In this document: positions 18,703 through 27,300 of the stretch, in pieces | How positions within the stretch are numbered: position 1 is the stretch's first letter | Layout of the letters: the number at the start of each line of letters is the position of its first letter | Source: an uncultured Prevotella sp. | Lineage (GTDB): Bacteria > Bacteroidota > Bacteroidia > Bacteroidales > Bacteroidaceae | Length of the DNA: 64,000 bases | Assembly: GCA_905196835.1 (NCBI GenBank) | Contig: CAJJWN010000007.1 | Location: 1-64,000, forward strand | Direction of reading: 5' to 3' | Translations under genes and position numbers: made by a program | Notes under the pieces: model-generated | What the model was told of the DNA's origin: nothing | Seen by the model: the letters and a program-made list of their open reading frames with translations, nothing else | Databases searched by the model: none

Positions 18703-21700
18703 ATGAAAAGAAAGTTTTTTAGTGCATTGCTTCTGATGACACTTTCAGTGGCGTCAGTGGGCATGTTCGTTTCTTGCAAGGACTATGACGACGACATCAA
18801 CGGCGTGCGTGACGACGTCACCAACTTGCGGAGCGAGCTTGAAACAGCCAAGGCCGACTTGGAAACGCAGCTCACCCAAGCCAAGGGCGACTTCGCTGCG
18901 CAAATCCAGACGGCTACGGAGAACAAGGCCGACAAGAGCTACGTTGACGACCTTAACGCACAGCGCATAGCGGCAGAGACAAAGCTGCAAGAGCAGATTG
19001 ACGCCGTCAACAGCGCTTTGGAGGGACTTGGCGCCGGCGACATACAGGAAGCCATCGCCACGCTTGCGGCCGTTACCGGCCGTCTTGACGGCGTAGAGGA
19101 TAAGGTTGCAGCTGTTGAGAAGAACCTTGAGATACAGCAGCGGGCCCTCGCGGCTTTCCTCGAGAACATCCAGGACGCAGGATTTGACAACGCAGAAGAG
19201 CTTGTGGCCGCCGTTAAGGACGCACAGGGTAAAATCTCTTCGATACAAAGCGAGGTAAGCTCGAACGGCAGCGACATTGCAACATTGAAGAGCCTGATGT
19301 CTGATGCGGAAGAAGCGTTGGGCACATTGGACAAGACCGTAAACGGACTGAAGGGCCAGATTGACGCCCTGACAGTGCTGGTTGACAAGATGTTGTCGAG
19401 CCTCGTCTTCGCTCCTGACTTCTATTACGGTGGTATCGAGGCCATGGAGGCCACCACGATAGATTATACTCCGGTACAGCTCAAAAACGACAGCCCCGCC
19501 GAGAAGCCTCTGCCTATGGGCGAGACGTGGGAAGGCAAGGGCGAAGGCCACCTTACTCCTGACGTTGTTGCCAAGTACCACATGAACCCGTCATACTTCG
19601 ACGTGACGAGGATTAAGTCGATGAGCGTTGTTTCCGATGACAAGGAGTACATCCAGCTCGGTTCTTCACGCGCAGCGGCAAGCGCTCCTTCTGTCGTTGA
19701 CAAGAGTTGGCTCAACTCTAAGGACGGTATGCTCAGCGTGACGCTCAACCTTGACGCAAGCAAAATCGTTTCCGACGCAAAACATGTAACCGTACTCGCC
19801 GTGCAGGCTCACATGAACGACGCCGAGGGCAACGATACAACTGTAACCTCAGACTATGCAGCCATTGCCAAGTCTACGATTACAGGCGTGAAGATTGCTG
19901 ACCCGACGCTCAAGGGCAGCTCTTGTACGTTGACCGACAAGAAGTTCCACATCTACACCAAAGCTTCAGATGCTATCAGCAACAACTACACGCACGACCT
20001 CGTCTACAATGACCCCGCAGGCGTTGACCTTATGAAGCTGGTACAGATGCACTTTACACGCAATGGCGCGGCTAACGAAAGCGCGGCCGACGACGTTTCG
20101 AAGTATGGAATGAAGTGGGAGTTCGCCGAGTCTCATTATACTGCCGGCGACAACAAGACTTCGGAGAGTGCTCACATCTACCTGAAGGACAACCACGTAA
20201 TAGCATGTACCGTCGATGCAAACGGCAATCCGCAGCCCGGCAAGCAAGACAGGTCATCTCTTGACCGCCGTCCGATGGTCCGTGTAACCCTTGTTGACAC
20301 CACGAAGACAACCAACAACATAGTTGCAGTCGGCTTCATCAAGTTCTGCATCACGGAGAAAGAGGCCGAGCCTGCCGACGACAAGAACATAGAGTTCGAC
20401 GGAAAGGGCTACGACCTTAGCTGCACCGCCTTCACCTACACCCAGACTTGGGCGGAAGTAGAGAACAAGGTGCTGAGCGAGCTCAATATGTCAAAGGCCG
20501 AGTTCGAGCAGAACTATACCGTTGAGAAGACCTCGGTTGGCGCAACTACTTGCCAGCTTTACAGCCGCAACTCCGCAGGCAAGCCGTCAAAGGCTTCAGA
20601 GTTTGGCTCGGTTGAGGAGAAAGTAGACCCCAACAATCACGAGACTACCGTCCTCTCTTGGACTGTTCCGGCAGCTGACATCTACGCAGAGGTATGGGAT
20701 GCGGCCAAGGGTGCATACAAGACAGGCGTCAATCTCGAGACTGGTGTAAGGTTTGTATCTAAGGATGCCACCAAGCCTGATGTATATGTATGGTTCCATA
20801 CGGGTGTAATCACAACTCCGAAGGCCGTTCTTGACAACAGCGACAAGATAGCAGAGAACTGGGCGGCAACCAACAGCGCATTGAAGACAGGCTTCGACGA
20901 GATACACAACAACGTTGAAGTTGTAGGCCAGCCCAATGCCGATGACGAGTTCAGCCAGGACATTCTCCGCACTTTCGTGGGCAATGACATCACCCTTGAC
21001 ATTACGGGCAGCGATGCGTTCAAGAACAACCTCGACTACATGTTCAAGTTCATCATTACCGATGAGTACAAGACTCAGGTAGGCCAGTCAGGCAAGTCGT
21101 ACACACTGTCAGTATCAGCTACCGGCAAGACTCTCTACGCCAACTTCAACGGAGTAAAGCAGGAACTCGCCCGCTTGGGACGTTCGTTTGACGATGTGAC
21201 GTCTGCACAGAACATCATCAGTGTCGTACAGTATGCCGATACAGAATTTGCAAAGGATTTGTTGAACGCTGTTTCACACAACAACATTGCCAAGACGGTA
21301 ACCGCTACGGTAGGAATCTTCGTTCAGAACGAATGTGGAATGGAGCTTCCGGTTGAGAACGGCACGTTTGACATCAAGTTCCTGCGTCCTCTTGACGTTG
21401 AAGGCGGCAAGGCTATAACGTTCACCGACGCTGTAACGGGCGGCAACAAGAAGGATATGGCAGAGCTCGTCAACTTCAAAGACTGGCGCGACGTTAAGTG
21501 GGAAGAGGGCTGGATTAGCTATTACGGCGTAACGAAGATTGAGGCCGAGACCAGCGAGATAACTACCACTCTCAACGGTGGAAAGCTTGGAGAGACAAAA
21601 CTCTCGGATGTAACCAAGGGCGTTGAGTTCAAGTATTACAGCACTGGTGCGTCCAAGACGTATGGAGGCGTAGACTTCGGTTACCTGTACTACGGCAACA

Positions 21701-21831
21701 ACGGCTCTGTAACGGCTACGTTCCAAATCCGCGTTCCGCTCACCGTAACTTATGACTGGGGCGAGATTACAACGTCGTACGTTGACATTACTGTTGAGCC
21801 TACCATCGTAGGCAAGGCGGCACGCCGCTAA
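18703..21831 (+). CDS. Large surface lipoprotein with N-terminal coiled coil, unknown function
   Basis: 1042 residues from the ATG at 18703; earlier in-frame starts would put the signal peptide more than 20 residues inside. A lipoprotein signal (FFSALLLMTLSVASVGMFVSC) ends at Cys, followed by KDYDDDI, a typical Bacteroidales lipoprotein start and export context. Residues about 30-240 are a strong heptad-type coiled coil (LRSELETAKADLETQLTQAK; later IQSEVSSNGSDIATLKSL). The remaining 800 residues look beta-rich, with repeated Thr/Val-rich strands and no catalytic motif I recognise. It is probably cell-surface exposed, as a stalk plus beta domains. A strong hairpin terminator follows. Adhesin, S-layer-like or stalk functions are all possible. 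Confidence 0.8.
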   Translation: MKRKFFSALLLMTLSVASVGMFVSCKDYDDDINGVRDDVTNLRSELETAKADLETQLTQAKGDFAAQIQTATENKADKSYVDDLNAQRIAAETKLQEQIDAVNSALEGLGAGDIQEAIATLAAVTGRLDGVEDKVAAVEKNLEIQQRALAAFLENIQDAGFDNAEELVAAVKDAQGKISSIQSEVSSNGSDIATLKSLMSDAEEALGTLDKTVNGLKGQIDALTVLVDKMLSSLVFAPDFYYGGIEAMEATTIDYTPVQLKNDSPAEKPLPMGETWEGKGEGHLTPDVVAKYHMNPSYFDVTRIKSMSVVSDDKEYIQLGSSRAAASAPSVVDKSWLNSKDGMLSVTLNLDASKIVSDAKHVTVLAVQAHMNDAEGNDTTVTSDYAAIAKSTITGVKIADPTLKGSSCTLTDKKFHIYTKASDAISNNYTHDLVYNDPAGVDLMKLVQMHFTRNGAANESAADDVSKYGMKWEFAESHYTAGDNKTSESAHIYLKDNHVIACTVDANGNPQPGKQDRSSLDRRPMVRVTLVDTTKTTNNIVAVGFIKFCITEKEAEPADDKNIEFDGKGYDLSCTAFTYTQTWAEVENKVLSELNMSKAEFEQNYTVEKTSVGATTCQLYSRNSAGKPSKASEFGSVEEKVDPNNHETTVLSWTVPAADIYAEVWDAAKGAYKTGVNLETGVRFVSKDATKPDVYVWFHTGVITTPKAVLDNSDKIAENWAATNSALKTGFDEIHNNVEVVGQPNADDEFSQDILRTFVGNDITLDITGSDAFKNNLDYMFKFIITDEYKTQVGQSGKSYTLSVSATGKTLYANFNGVKQELARLGRSFDDVTSAQNIISVVQYADTEFAKDLLNAVSHNNIAKTVTATVGIFVQNECGMELPVENGTFDIKFLRPLDVEGGKAITFTDAVTGGNKKDMAELVNFKDWRDVKWEEGWISYYGVTKIEAETSEITTTLNGGKLGETKLSDVTKGVEFKYYSTGASKTYGGVDFGYLYYGNNGSVTATFQIRVPLTVTYDWGEITTSYVDITVEPTIVGKAARR

Positions 21832-21847
21832 TATCGCCATAACTGAC

Positions 21848-21883
21848 AAGAGAGGTACGCCATGGCGGCGTGCCTCTCTTTAA
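21848..21883 (+). terminator. Terminator of the large lipoprotein gene
   Basis: A 14-pair stem from AAGAGAGGTACGCC with the mirrored strand ending CCTCTCTT around a short loop, followed by TTAAC. A GTG inside it could open a longer frame for the next gene but is not a credible start. Confidence 0.8.
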
Positions 21884-21899
21884 CGTACTACTGTTTAAA

Positions 21900-22412
21900 A
21901 TGTTTCACATGCGTTTATTGCGTTATTCCTGTCTCGCCGCGGCGTTTGTGCTCTGCCTCGCCTCTTGCTCGCATAAGGCGGAGCGGAAGGAAGCCGGCAA
22001 GGATGCGCCGGCGATGACTTTGGACGGCAGGGACACTACGGCCGTGTATGATTTGACCAAGCAGTTTCTTGAGCTTCTTAAAGCAAAGAAGGTTGACGAG
22101 GCTGTCAACATGCTCTATTTCCTTGACAGCGACATGCAGGTGGTGGCTTTGCCTGACTCCTTGGCGGAGCGGCAGAGGATGGTGTTCAGGACGTTCCCCG
22201 TGTTGAGGTACACGATTGACAGCATCATCTTCAACACCGAGACCGACAGCCAGGTGAAGTACACCATAGAGTTTTTCGAGAAACAGCCGGGCGACACCAG
22301 GCCAAACACGACGTCGTTCTTCATCAAGCCGATGCGCGTAAAGGGCGAATGGTACCTGACGATGTTCGACTCGAACACTTACAACGGCGGCGGGACAAGT
22401 ATAAAGAACTGA
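21900..22412 (+). CDS. Small lipoprotein of unknown function
   Basis: 170 residues from the ATG at 21900; a second ATG at 21909 gives 167 residues. A lipoprotein signal (RLLRYSCLAAAFVLCLASC) with lipobox LASC places it in the envelope. The body is a compact alpha/beta domain, with AVYDLTKQFLELLKAKKVDEAVNML at the start and DSQVKYTIEFFEKQPGD and VKGEWYLTMFDS near the end. The shape recalls NTF2-like or DUF4878-type lipid-anchored domains, but I do not recognise a family. It lies 18 bases before the OmpA gene at 22,431 and is probably co-transcribed with it. Confidence 0.72.
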   Translation: MFHMRLLRYSCLAAAFVLCLASCSHKAERKEAGKDAPAMTLDGRDTTAVYDLTKQFLELLKAKKVDEAVNMLYFLDSDMQVVALPDSLAERQRMVFRTFPVLRYTIDSIIFNTETDSQVKYTIEFFEKQPGDTRPNTTSFFIKPMRVKGEWYLTMFDSNTYNGGGTSIKN

Positions 22413-22430
22413 TTTTAACCATTACGGATT

Positions 22431-23537
22431 ATGAAAGGTAATAAGATAATTGCCGTGCTTGCCGCGGCTGCGCTGTGGCTTCCGGCAGGCGCACAAGAGG
22501 CGGCGGACAGCGTGGACTTCAATCCCCACTGGTTCGTCGGGGCGCACGCCGGTGCGCAGTACACGCTCGGCGAGGCCAAGTTTGGCGACCTTCTGTCGCC
22601 TACGGTGCAGCTGTCGGCAGGCTACCGGTTCACCCCGTGGCTCTCGGCGCGCCTCTCCGTTGGCGCGTGGCAGAGCAAGGGCGGCTTCAGCGGTTACGAG
22701 ATTGGCGGGCGTTTCGCCACGACTACGTACAAGTATAACTACGTTGCGCCTGCGGTTGACGTGATGTTCAACCTCTCGAACGCCATCTGCGGCTACAACC
22801 CCGAGCGTGTGTTCAGCCTCACGGCGTTCGTGGGCGGAGGCGCGAACGTGGCCTTCGGCAACGACGAGGCCAACCGCTTGGCCGCGCAGGGCTACAGCCT
22901 GCGCTATAACTGGACGGGCACCAAGGTGCGCGCCGTGGGGCGCGGCGGACTGTCGCTTGACTTCCGCCTGAGCGACCGCGTGAGCCTTGGCCTCGAGGGG
23001 GCGGCCAACGTGCTGACTGACCGTTACAACTCGAAGCGCGCGGGCAACGCCGACTGGTACTTTAACGTGATGGCCGGCGTCACAATCAACCTCGGACGCA
23101 CCAAGAACGTGCGCCGCGCAGCGCCTGCCCCGGTGGCTCCCGCGCCTGCGCCGCAGCCCGTCAAGGTGGAGGAGAAGCCTGCACCCGCGCCGCAGCCGAA
23201 GGCTGAAGTGAAGACGGTCAGGCGCGACGTGTTCTTCAAAATCAACTCAAGCGAAATCTCCGCTGCCGAGAAGGCCAAGGTGGAAGAGCTTGCACGATAT
23301 TTAGACAATCATAAAACAGCAATTGTGGAAGTCACCGGCTACGCCGACGCTGGTACCGGCACGCACGCTATAAACGAGCGTCTGTCGGCCGAGCGCGCCG
23401 CGGCGGTGATGAAGATGCTTACCGGCGAGTATGGCGTTGAGGCGGGGCGGGTGCGCGTTTCGCATAAAGGCGACACCGTGCAGCCGTTCGCCGAGAACGA
23501 CATGAACCGCGTCACGATATGCATTATATCCAATTAG
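22431..23537 (+). CDS. OmpA-family outer-membrane protein, second paralogue
   Basis: 368 residues: signal peptide (IIAVLAAAALWLPAGAQE), an N-terminal barrel with alternating aromatic residues (about 25-225), a Pro/Ala-rich linker (about 226-260, APAPVAPAPAPQPVKVEEKP) and an OmpA peptidoglycan-binding domain (about 262-368). The domain contains VFFKINSSEISAAEKAK, VEVTGYADAGTGTH and NERLSAERAAAVMKML. It differs from the 9296 paralogue in having a Pro-rich rather than coiled linker. The final DMNRVTICIISN lacks the usual NRR start of the last strand. A 9-bp GC-rich hairpin with a T-run follows. Confidence 0.92.
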   Translation: MKGNKIIAVLAAAALWLPAGAQEAADSVDFNPHWFVGAHAGAQYTLGEAKFGDLLSPTVQLSAGYRFTPWLSARLSVGAWQSKGGFSGYEIGGRFATTTYKYNYVAPAVDVMFNLSNAICGYNPERVFSLTAFVGGGANVAFGNDEANRLAAQGYSLRYNWTGTKVRAVGRGGLSLDFRLSDRVSLGLEGAANVLTDRYNSKRAGNADWYFNVMAGVTINLGRTKNVRRAAPAPVAPAPAPQPVKVEEKPAPAPQPKAEVKTVRRDVFFKINSSEISAAEKAKVEELARYLDNHKTAIVEVTGYADAGTGTHAINERLSAERAAAVMKMLTGEYGVEAGRVRVSHKGDTVQPFAENDMNRVTICIISN

Positions 23538-23550
23538 TCGATTGCAGGTA

Positions 23551-23602
23551 GGAGGAGACGCCTCGTTCAGGGCTTGTGAAAGTCCATAGTCTCCTCCTTT
23601 TT
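23551..23602 (+). terminator. Terminator of the second OmpA gene
   Basis: GGAGGAGAC (23551-23559) pairs with GTCTCCTCC (23589-23597) around a 29-base loop and is followed by TTTTT. A second GC-rich hairpin (TGCCGCAGGC...GCCTGCGGCA) follows at 23608-23632. Confidence 0.75.
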
Positions 23603-23784
23603 CCCCGGTGCCGCAGGCACCAGCCTGCGGCAGTACGGCGTGCAACATGCCGCGGGGGATGTCAGCGTCCAGACTTGCCGTGAGGCACGTCTGCGTTGAG
23701 ATTAACTTCTTTATGACGGCGCGGATGGCAGTATGCCTTCCGCGCTTTTTCGTTTCTTTCAGACTGTTTTTAGGCCTGCTTGTA

Positions 23785-24002
23785 ACCCGTTGACAGTCAG
23801 GGAGTTTCCAAAAGGCCGTCTTTTAGCCTCTAAAAGACGGCCTTTTGCGTTGCAATTCACGGCCTTTTGCGTTGCAATTGATGGCCTTTTGCGTTGCAAT
23901 TGATGGCCTTTCGCGTTTCAATTCACGGTCTTTCGCGTTGCAATTGATGGCCTTTCGCGTTGCAATTCACGGTCTTTTGCGTTGCAATTGATGCCCTTTC
24001 CC
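23785..24002. repeat. AAAAGGCCGTC block expanded into a 22-bp tandem array
   Basis: The block opens with TAACCCGTTGACAGTCA and a hairpin of AAAAGGCCGTCTTTTAG with its complement (about 23808-23844). It then runs as seven to eight tandem copies of a 22-bp unit (GGCCTTTTGCGTTGCAATTSAY, with Y/R changes). Units abut without unique spacers. This 218-bp stretch contains no gene. Confidence 0.88.
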
Positions 24003-24480
24003 GGTTCATCCGCAGTTTAGGTGTAAGGGTTATAACATACATATGGCCTCGAAGAGGTCCAACTATGCTTAACCGCATGTGGAGCGAAGCGGAACTTGCG
24101 GTATATATGCAGCCAATAATATCGTCCTCGAAGAGGGCGAACTACATTTGGGGTTATGGGGTCTTGAGGTCTTGCGGTTATACAGTATGACTGTAAAGCC
24201 TCATAACCTCACAACCGTAAAACCTCATAACCATAAGTGCTGTTCGCCCCCTTCGGGGACGGTTGGGGTGGTTTCAACTTGCCGCAAGTTCCGTTCCCTT
24301 CGGTCACTCCACATGCGGTTAAGCATAGTTCGCCCCCCTTCGGGGACGGGAGTACACAACAAATTCACGCCATACGGTTTAATTTTTCATTGTTAATTGT
24401 TAATTTCCGCGAAGCGATAAAACTGCTTCGCGGACGGGATTTGCACTTATACGGCATACACCTGAACTGCGGATGACCCC
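24003..24480 (+). repeat. Fold-back repeat element, left copy
   Basis: About 478 bp bounded by GGTTCATCCGCAGTTTAGGTG and its near-complement (CACCTGAACTGCGGATGACC). Inside, AACTATGCTTAACCGCATG (from 24060) and GGAACTTGCGG (from 24090) reappear inverted at 24282-24330, so the element can fold on itself. It carries about 95 bp of GGTTATRCGGT-family sequence (about 24145-24238) that the right copy lacks. A second copy, inverted, lies at 30739-31122. It contains no open frame of note and resembles a MITE-like or fold-back element. No target duplication is obvious. Confidence 0.85.
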
Positions 24481-24500
24481 CTTTTGCAAAGCCGCCGCCG

Positions 24501-25502
24501 CTACATGCGCCTGATGATTTTGGCGTTGGCCCTGTCTATCGCCGCCCTGTCGATGGATTTCAGATATATCTGCGTGGTCTTTATGGAGTTGTGCCCCAGC
24601 GCCTCGCTTATCACGCTTACGGGTATGTCCATGTCTTTGGCTATGCTCGCCCATGAGTGGCGCGCCACGTACATGGTAAGGTTGGCCTCCAGGTGCAGCT
24701 GTCGCGCCATGCGGCGCAGCATCAGGTTGATGTAGTTCTGCATGTTCTTGTACTGCTTGCGGCTGTCGCGCTGGGCGTTGCGTATGATGGGCAGCAGGTA
24801 CGCGCTGCCGTCCGCAGGGTGTGCGTTGACGATGTCCTGCATACACTGTTCCCATTTCACGGTGAGCGTCTGGCCCGTTTTGTGGCGGCGGTAGGTCAGT
24901 ATGCCGTCCTTCAGGTCGGCTTTCTTGAGGTATGCCATGTCGATGAACGACATGCCGCGCGTGTAGAAGCTGAACATGAACATGTCTCTCGCCATTGCCA
25001 TGCGCCTTGTGCGGAGTTGCATACGGCTTATCTTCCTAATCGTGTCCATGCCTACGGCGCGCTTGCCCGTAGGGCTTATGCCCGTGTACACGCTGCGGAA
25101 GGGGTGGTGGTCTTGGGTCAGCCCCTCGCTTACGGCCATGTTGTATGCCGCGCGCAGCGTGCGCATGTAGAACGATATGGTGTTCATCTTCAGCCCGTCG
25201 TGCTTCAGCCGCGCCTCGTAGTGGCGCATGGTGGCCTCGTCAAGACGTTCGAAGGTCAGTTCTCCGGTGCCGCACAGCCTGTCGAGGCTTCTCGCCGCGC
25301 AGCGGTAGTTGGCCGCCGTGCCCGGCCTTCCTTCGCCTTCCATGCGCCCGGCAAGCCTCTCTATGTATGCTCCTACGGTCTCGGTGCTCCTTGTGCGGCG
25401 TATATTGCCGGCGGTTGAGCCGTCGCAGTACAGCTCAATCTGTATGTTTCCGCCGCAGGCTTGCATTAGTTCGGGTGAAATGTTGATGCTTATTGTTGCC
25501 AT
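24501..25502 (-). CDS. Tyrosine site-specific recombinase (Tsr/integrase family)
   Basis: 333 residues. A SAM-like core-binding domain (about 85-180) precedes the catalytic domain. Visible catalytic residues are Arg in SFYTRGMSFIDMAYL, Lys in YRRHKTGQ, Arg and His in YVARHSWAS (Tyr replaces the usual first His), His in LGHNSIKTTQIY, and the nucleophile Tyr ending that motif. The TYVARHS form is typical of Bacteroidales recombinases that invert DNA near surface-polysaccharide and surface-protein loci; this is family knowledge. The gene ends 20 bases from the left fold-back element. No attachment site or other mobile genes are visible nearby. Confidence 0.88.
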   Translation of the reverse strand: MATISINISPELMQACGGNIQIELYCDGSTAGNIRRTRSTETVGAYIERLAGRMEGEGRPGTAANYRCAARSLDRLCGTGELTFERLDEATMRHYEARLKHDGLKMNTISFYMRTLRAAYNMAVSEGLTQDHHPFRSVYTGISPTGKRAVGMDTIRKISRMQLRTRRMAMARDMFMFSFYTRGMSFIDMAYLKKADLKDGILTYRRHKTGQTLTVKWEQCMQDIVNAHPADGSAYLLPIIRNAQRDSRKQYKNMQNYINLMLRRMARQLHLEANLTMYVARHSWASIAKDMDIPVSVISEALGHNSIKTTQIYLKSIDRAAIDRANAKIIRRM

Positions 25503-25603
25503 GTGTTTATGTTTTTATGGTTTGTCTTGTCGCCTTATGGAAACGAAAAAAGGCACGTCCGGTTATGGAAGTGCCTTATGTCATGCAGTGCGCAGCCGCC
25601 GTT

Positions 25604-26458
25604 TTACCGACGCTTGCCGCCCTTGTTTAGTCTGATGCAGTCTTCTTCTATGGTTATTAGCCGCCGCTTGTACAGGTCGCCCACGGCCTTCTTGTAGCTT
25701 TTCTTGCTCACCTGGAACGCCTGGTAGATGTCTTCGGCCGGGCTTTTGTCTGTCAGGCGGCATACGCCTTGGTGCGTCTCGAGGTAGTCGAGGAGCACGT
25801 CGGCCGTCTCCTTAGTCATGCGCCAGCCCGTAGGTTGCAGCATCACGTCTATTTTTCCGTCCTCGCGCACGGCCTCGATGTAGCCCTTCATGCGGTCGCC
25901 CGTGCGTATTTCGCGGAATATCTGGTTGCTGTACACGAGGCCGGCGTAGCGGTTGTCTACTATTACTTTAAAGCCGAGGTCGGTCTTCTGCCATACGAGC
26001 AGGCTTACTTCGTCGCCGTAGCGATATGGCGGGAACGACGGGTCGAAGTAGCGTTCCACCTTGGCCGAGGCCACGATGCGGTGGCTTTCGTGGTCTATGT
26101 GTACGTGGACTATGTATCTTTTGCCCTTCTCCATCTTCATCTTCTGCTCGCGGAAGGGGCAGAAGAGGTCTTTCATCAGCCCCCAGTTGAGGAACGCTCC
26201 GTATTCGTTGACCCACGAAACTTCGAGGCAGGCGAAGTCGCCCACCTTGGCGAGCGGCGTCTGCGTCGTCGCCACGAGCCGCTCCTCGTTGTCTAAGTAG
26301 ACAAACACTTCAAGCTCGTCGCCCTCCTTGCATCCGTCGGGCACGTATCTTGCAGGCAGCAGCACTTCGCCCTCTTCGCCGCCGTCTAAGTAAACGCCGA
26401 AGTCAACAGTCTTGACTACGGTCATGCGGTTGTAGTCGCCTAATCTTATGAAGTCCAT
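25604..26458 (-). CDS. S1-domain RNA-binding protein, CvfB-like
   Basis: 284 residues made of several S1/OB-type beta domains: TVVKTVDFGVYLDGGEEGEVLLP at the N-terminus, a second around DFACLEVSWVNEYGAFLNWG, and a third around GDEVSLLVWQKTDLGFKVIVDN. A C-terminal winged helix ends the protein (LLDYLETHQGVCRLTDKSPAE, then AFQVSKKSYKKAVGDLYKR). This is the layout of CvfB/YitL, which binds RNA and affects virulence-gene expression in Staphylococcus. It starts 14 bases after the lolD-like gene and is co-transcribed with it. Confidence 0.88.
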   Translation of the reverse strand: MDFIRLGDYNRMTVVKTVDFGVYLDGGEEGEVLLPARYVPDGCKEGDELEVFVYLDNEERLVATTQTPLAKVGDFACLEVSWVNEYGAFLNWGLMKDLFCPFREQKMKMEKGKRYIVHVHIDHESHRIVASAKVERYFDPSFPPYRYGDEVSLLVWQKTDLGFKVIVDNRYAGLVYSNQIFREIRTGDRMKGYIEAVREDGKIDVMLQPTGWRMTKETADVLLDYLETHQGVCRLTDKSPAEDIYQAFQVSKKSYKKAVGDLYKRRLITIEEDCIRLNKGGKRR

Positions 26459-26472
26459 GATTTCTTCGCTTT

Positions 26473-27186
26473 TTATATTTGATGGTCAGGGTGTTCGGGT
26501 TGCTCCAGTTGCTTCGGCTCCTTCGGGCAGTTCTCCGTTTCCAACATTCCGTCCTTCATCTTGATGGTGCGGTCGGTGATGGAGGCAAGGTTTTCGTCGT
26601 GCGTTACGATGACAAACGTCTGCCCGGTCTTGTCCCTAAGGTCGAAGAACAGCTGGTGCAGCTCGGCCTTGTTCTTGGAGTCGAGGCTGCCCGAGGGCTC
26701 GTCGGCCAGTATTACGGCCGGTTTGTTTACCAGCGCCCTGGCTACGGCTACGCGCTGGTTTTCGCCTCCCGACAGTTCGGCAGGTTTGTGTCCGGCGCGT
26801 TCCGAGAGACCCATGAAGTCGAGAAGTTTCATCGCGCGCTTCTTGGCTTCGCTCTTCGATGCTCCTGCAATGAGTGCGGGGAGCATGATATTCTCCACCG
26901 CCGTGAACTCCGGCAGCAGCTGGTGAAACTGGAACACGAAGCCTATGCGCTTGTTGCGGAACTCTGACAGGCGTTTCGACGACAGCTTCCTTACGTCTGT
27001 ACCGTCGATGGTGATTTCGCCGCCGTCGGGCTTGTCGAGCGTGCCTATTATCTGCAAGAGCGTCGTCTTGCCCGCTCCGCTCGGCCCTACGATGCTCACT
27101 ACCTCGCCCTTTTCTATGTGCAGGTCGATGCCTTTGAGCACTTGCAGGGAGCCGAAGCTCTTGGTTATGCCTTTGATGTCAATCAT
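26473..27186 (-). CDS. lolD: ABC transporter ATP-binding protein, LolD/MacB type
   Basis: Cytoplasmic ATPase that likely powers an inner-membrane permease for lipoprotein release. 237 residues with Walker [11 protein letters not shown]-loop [17 protein letters not shown], signature [15 protein letters not shown], Walker [13 protein letters not shown] and H-loop [24 protein letters not shown] and ADEPSGSLD are characteristic of the LolD/FtsE/MacB group. The permease is not adjacent, so its partner is encoded elsewhere. The lolD symbol rests on similarity alone. A 115-bp GGTTATRCGGT repeat block precedes it. Confidence 0.83.
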   Translation of the reverse strand: MIDIKGITKSFGSLQVLKGIDLHIEKGEVVSIVGPSGAGKTTLLQIIGTLDKPDGGEITIDGTDVRKLSSKRLSEFRNKRIGFVFQFHQLLPEFTAVENIMLPALIAGASKSEAKKRAMKLLDFMGLSERAGHKPAELSGGENQRVAVARALVNKPAVILADEPSGSLDSKNKAELHQLFFDLRDKTGQTFVIVTHDENLASITDRTIKMKDGMLETENCPKEPKQLEQPEHPDHQI

Positions 27187-27187
27187 T

Positions 27188-27300
27188 TTGTTGCGGTTTT
27201 ACGGTCTTGCGGTTATAAGGTTTTACGGTTTTGGCGGTATAAAGTTCCAAATGTCTTAATCCGAAACCGTATAACCTCATAACCGTACAACCGTATAACC
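27188..27300. repeat. GGTTATRCGGT repeat block
   Basis: Forward units (GCGGTTTTACGGT, GCGGTTATAAGGTTTTACGG) at 27193-27240 face inverted units (AACCGTATAACC, ACCGTACAACCGTATAACC) at 27265-27300, giving a long imperfect hairpin between two same-strand genes. Confidence 0.75.

Noticed and set aside
21870-21899. Longer start (GTG 21870) for the small lipoprotein
   Set aside because: It lies inside the terminator hairpin of the preceding gene and would bury the signal peptide.
23808-24000. CRISPR array
   Set aside because: The 22-bp units abut without unique spacers, and no cas gene is nearby; it is a simple tandem repeat.
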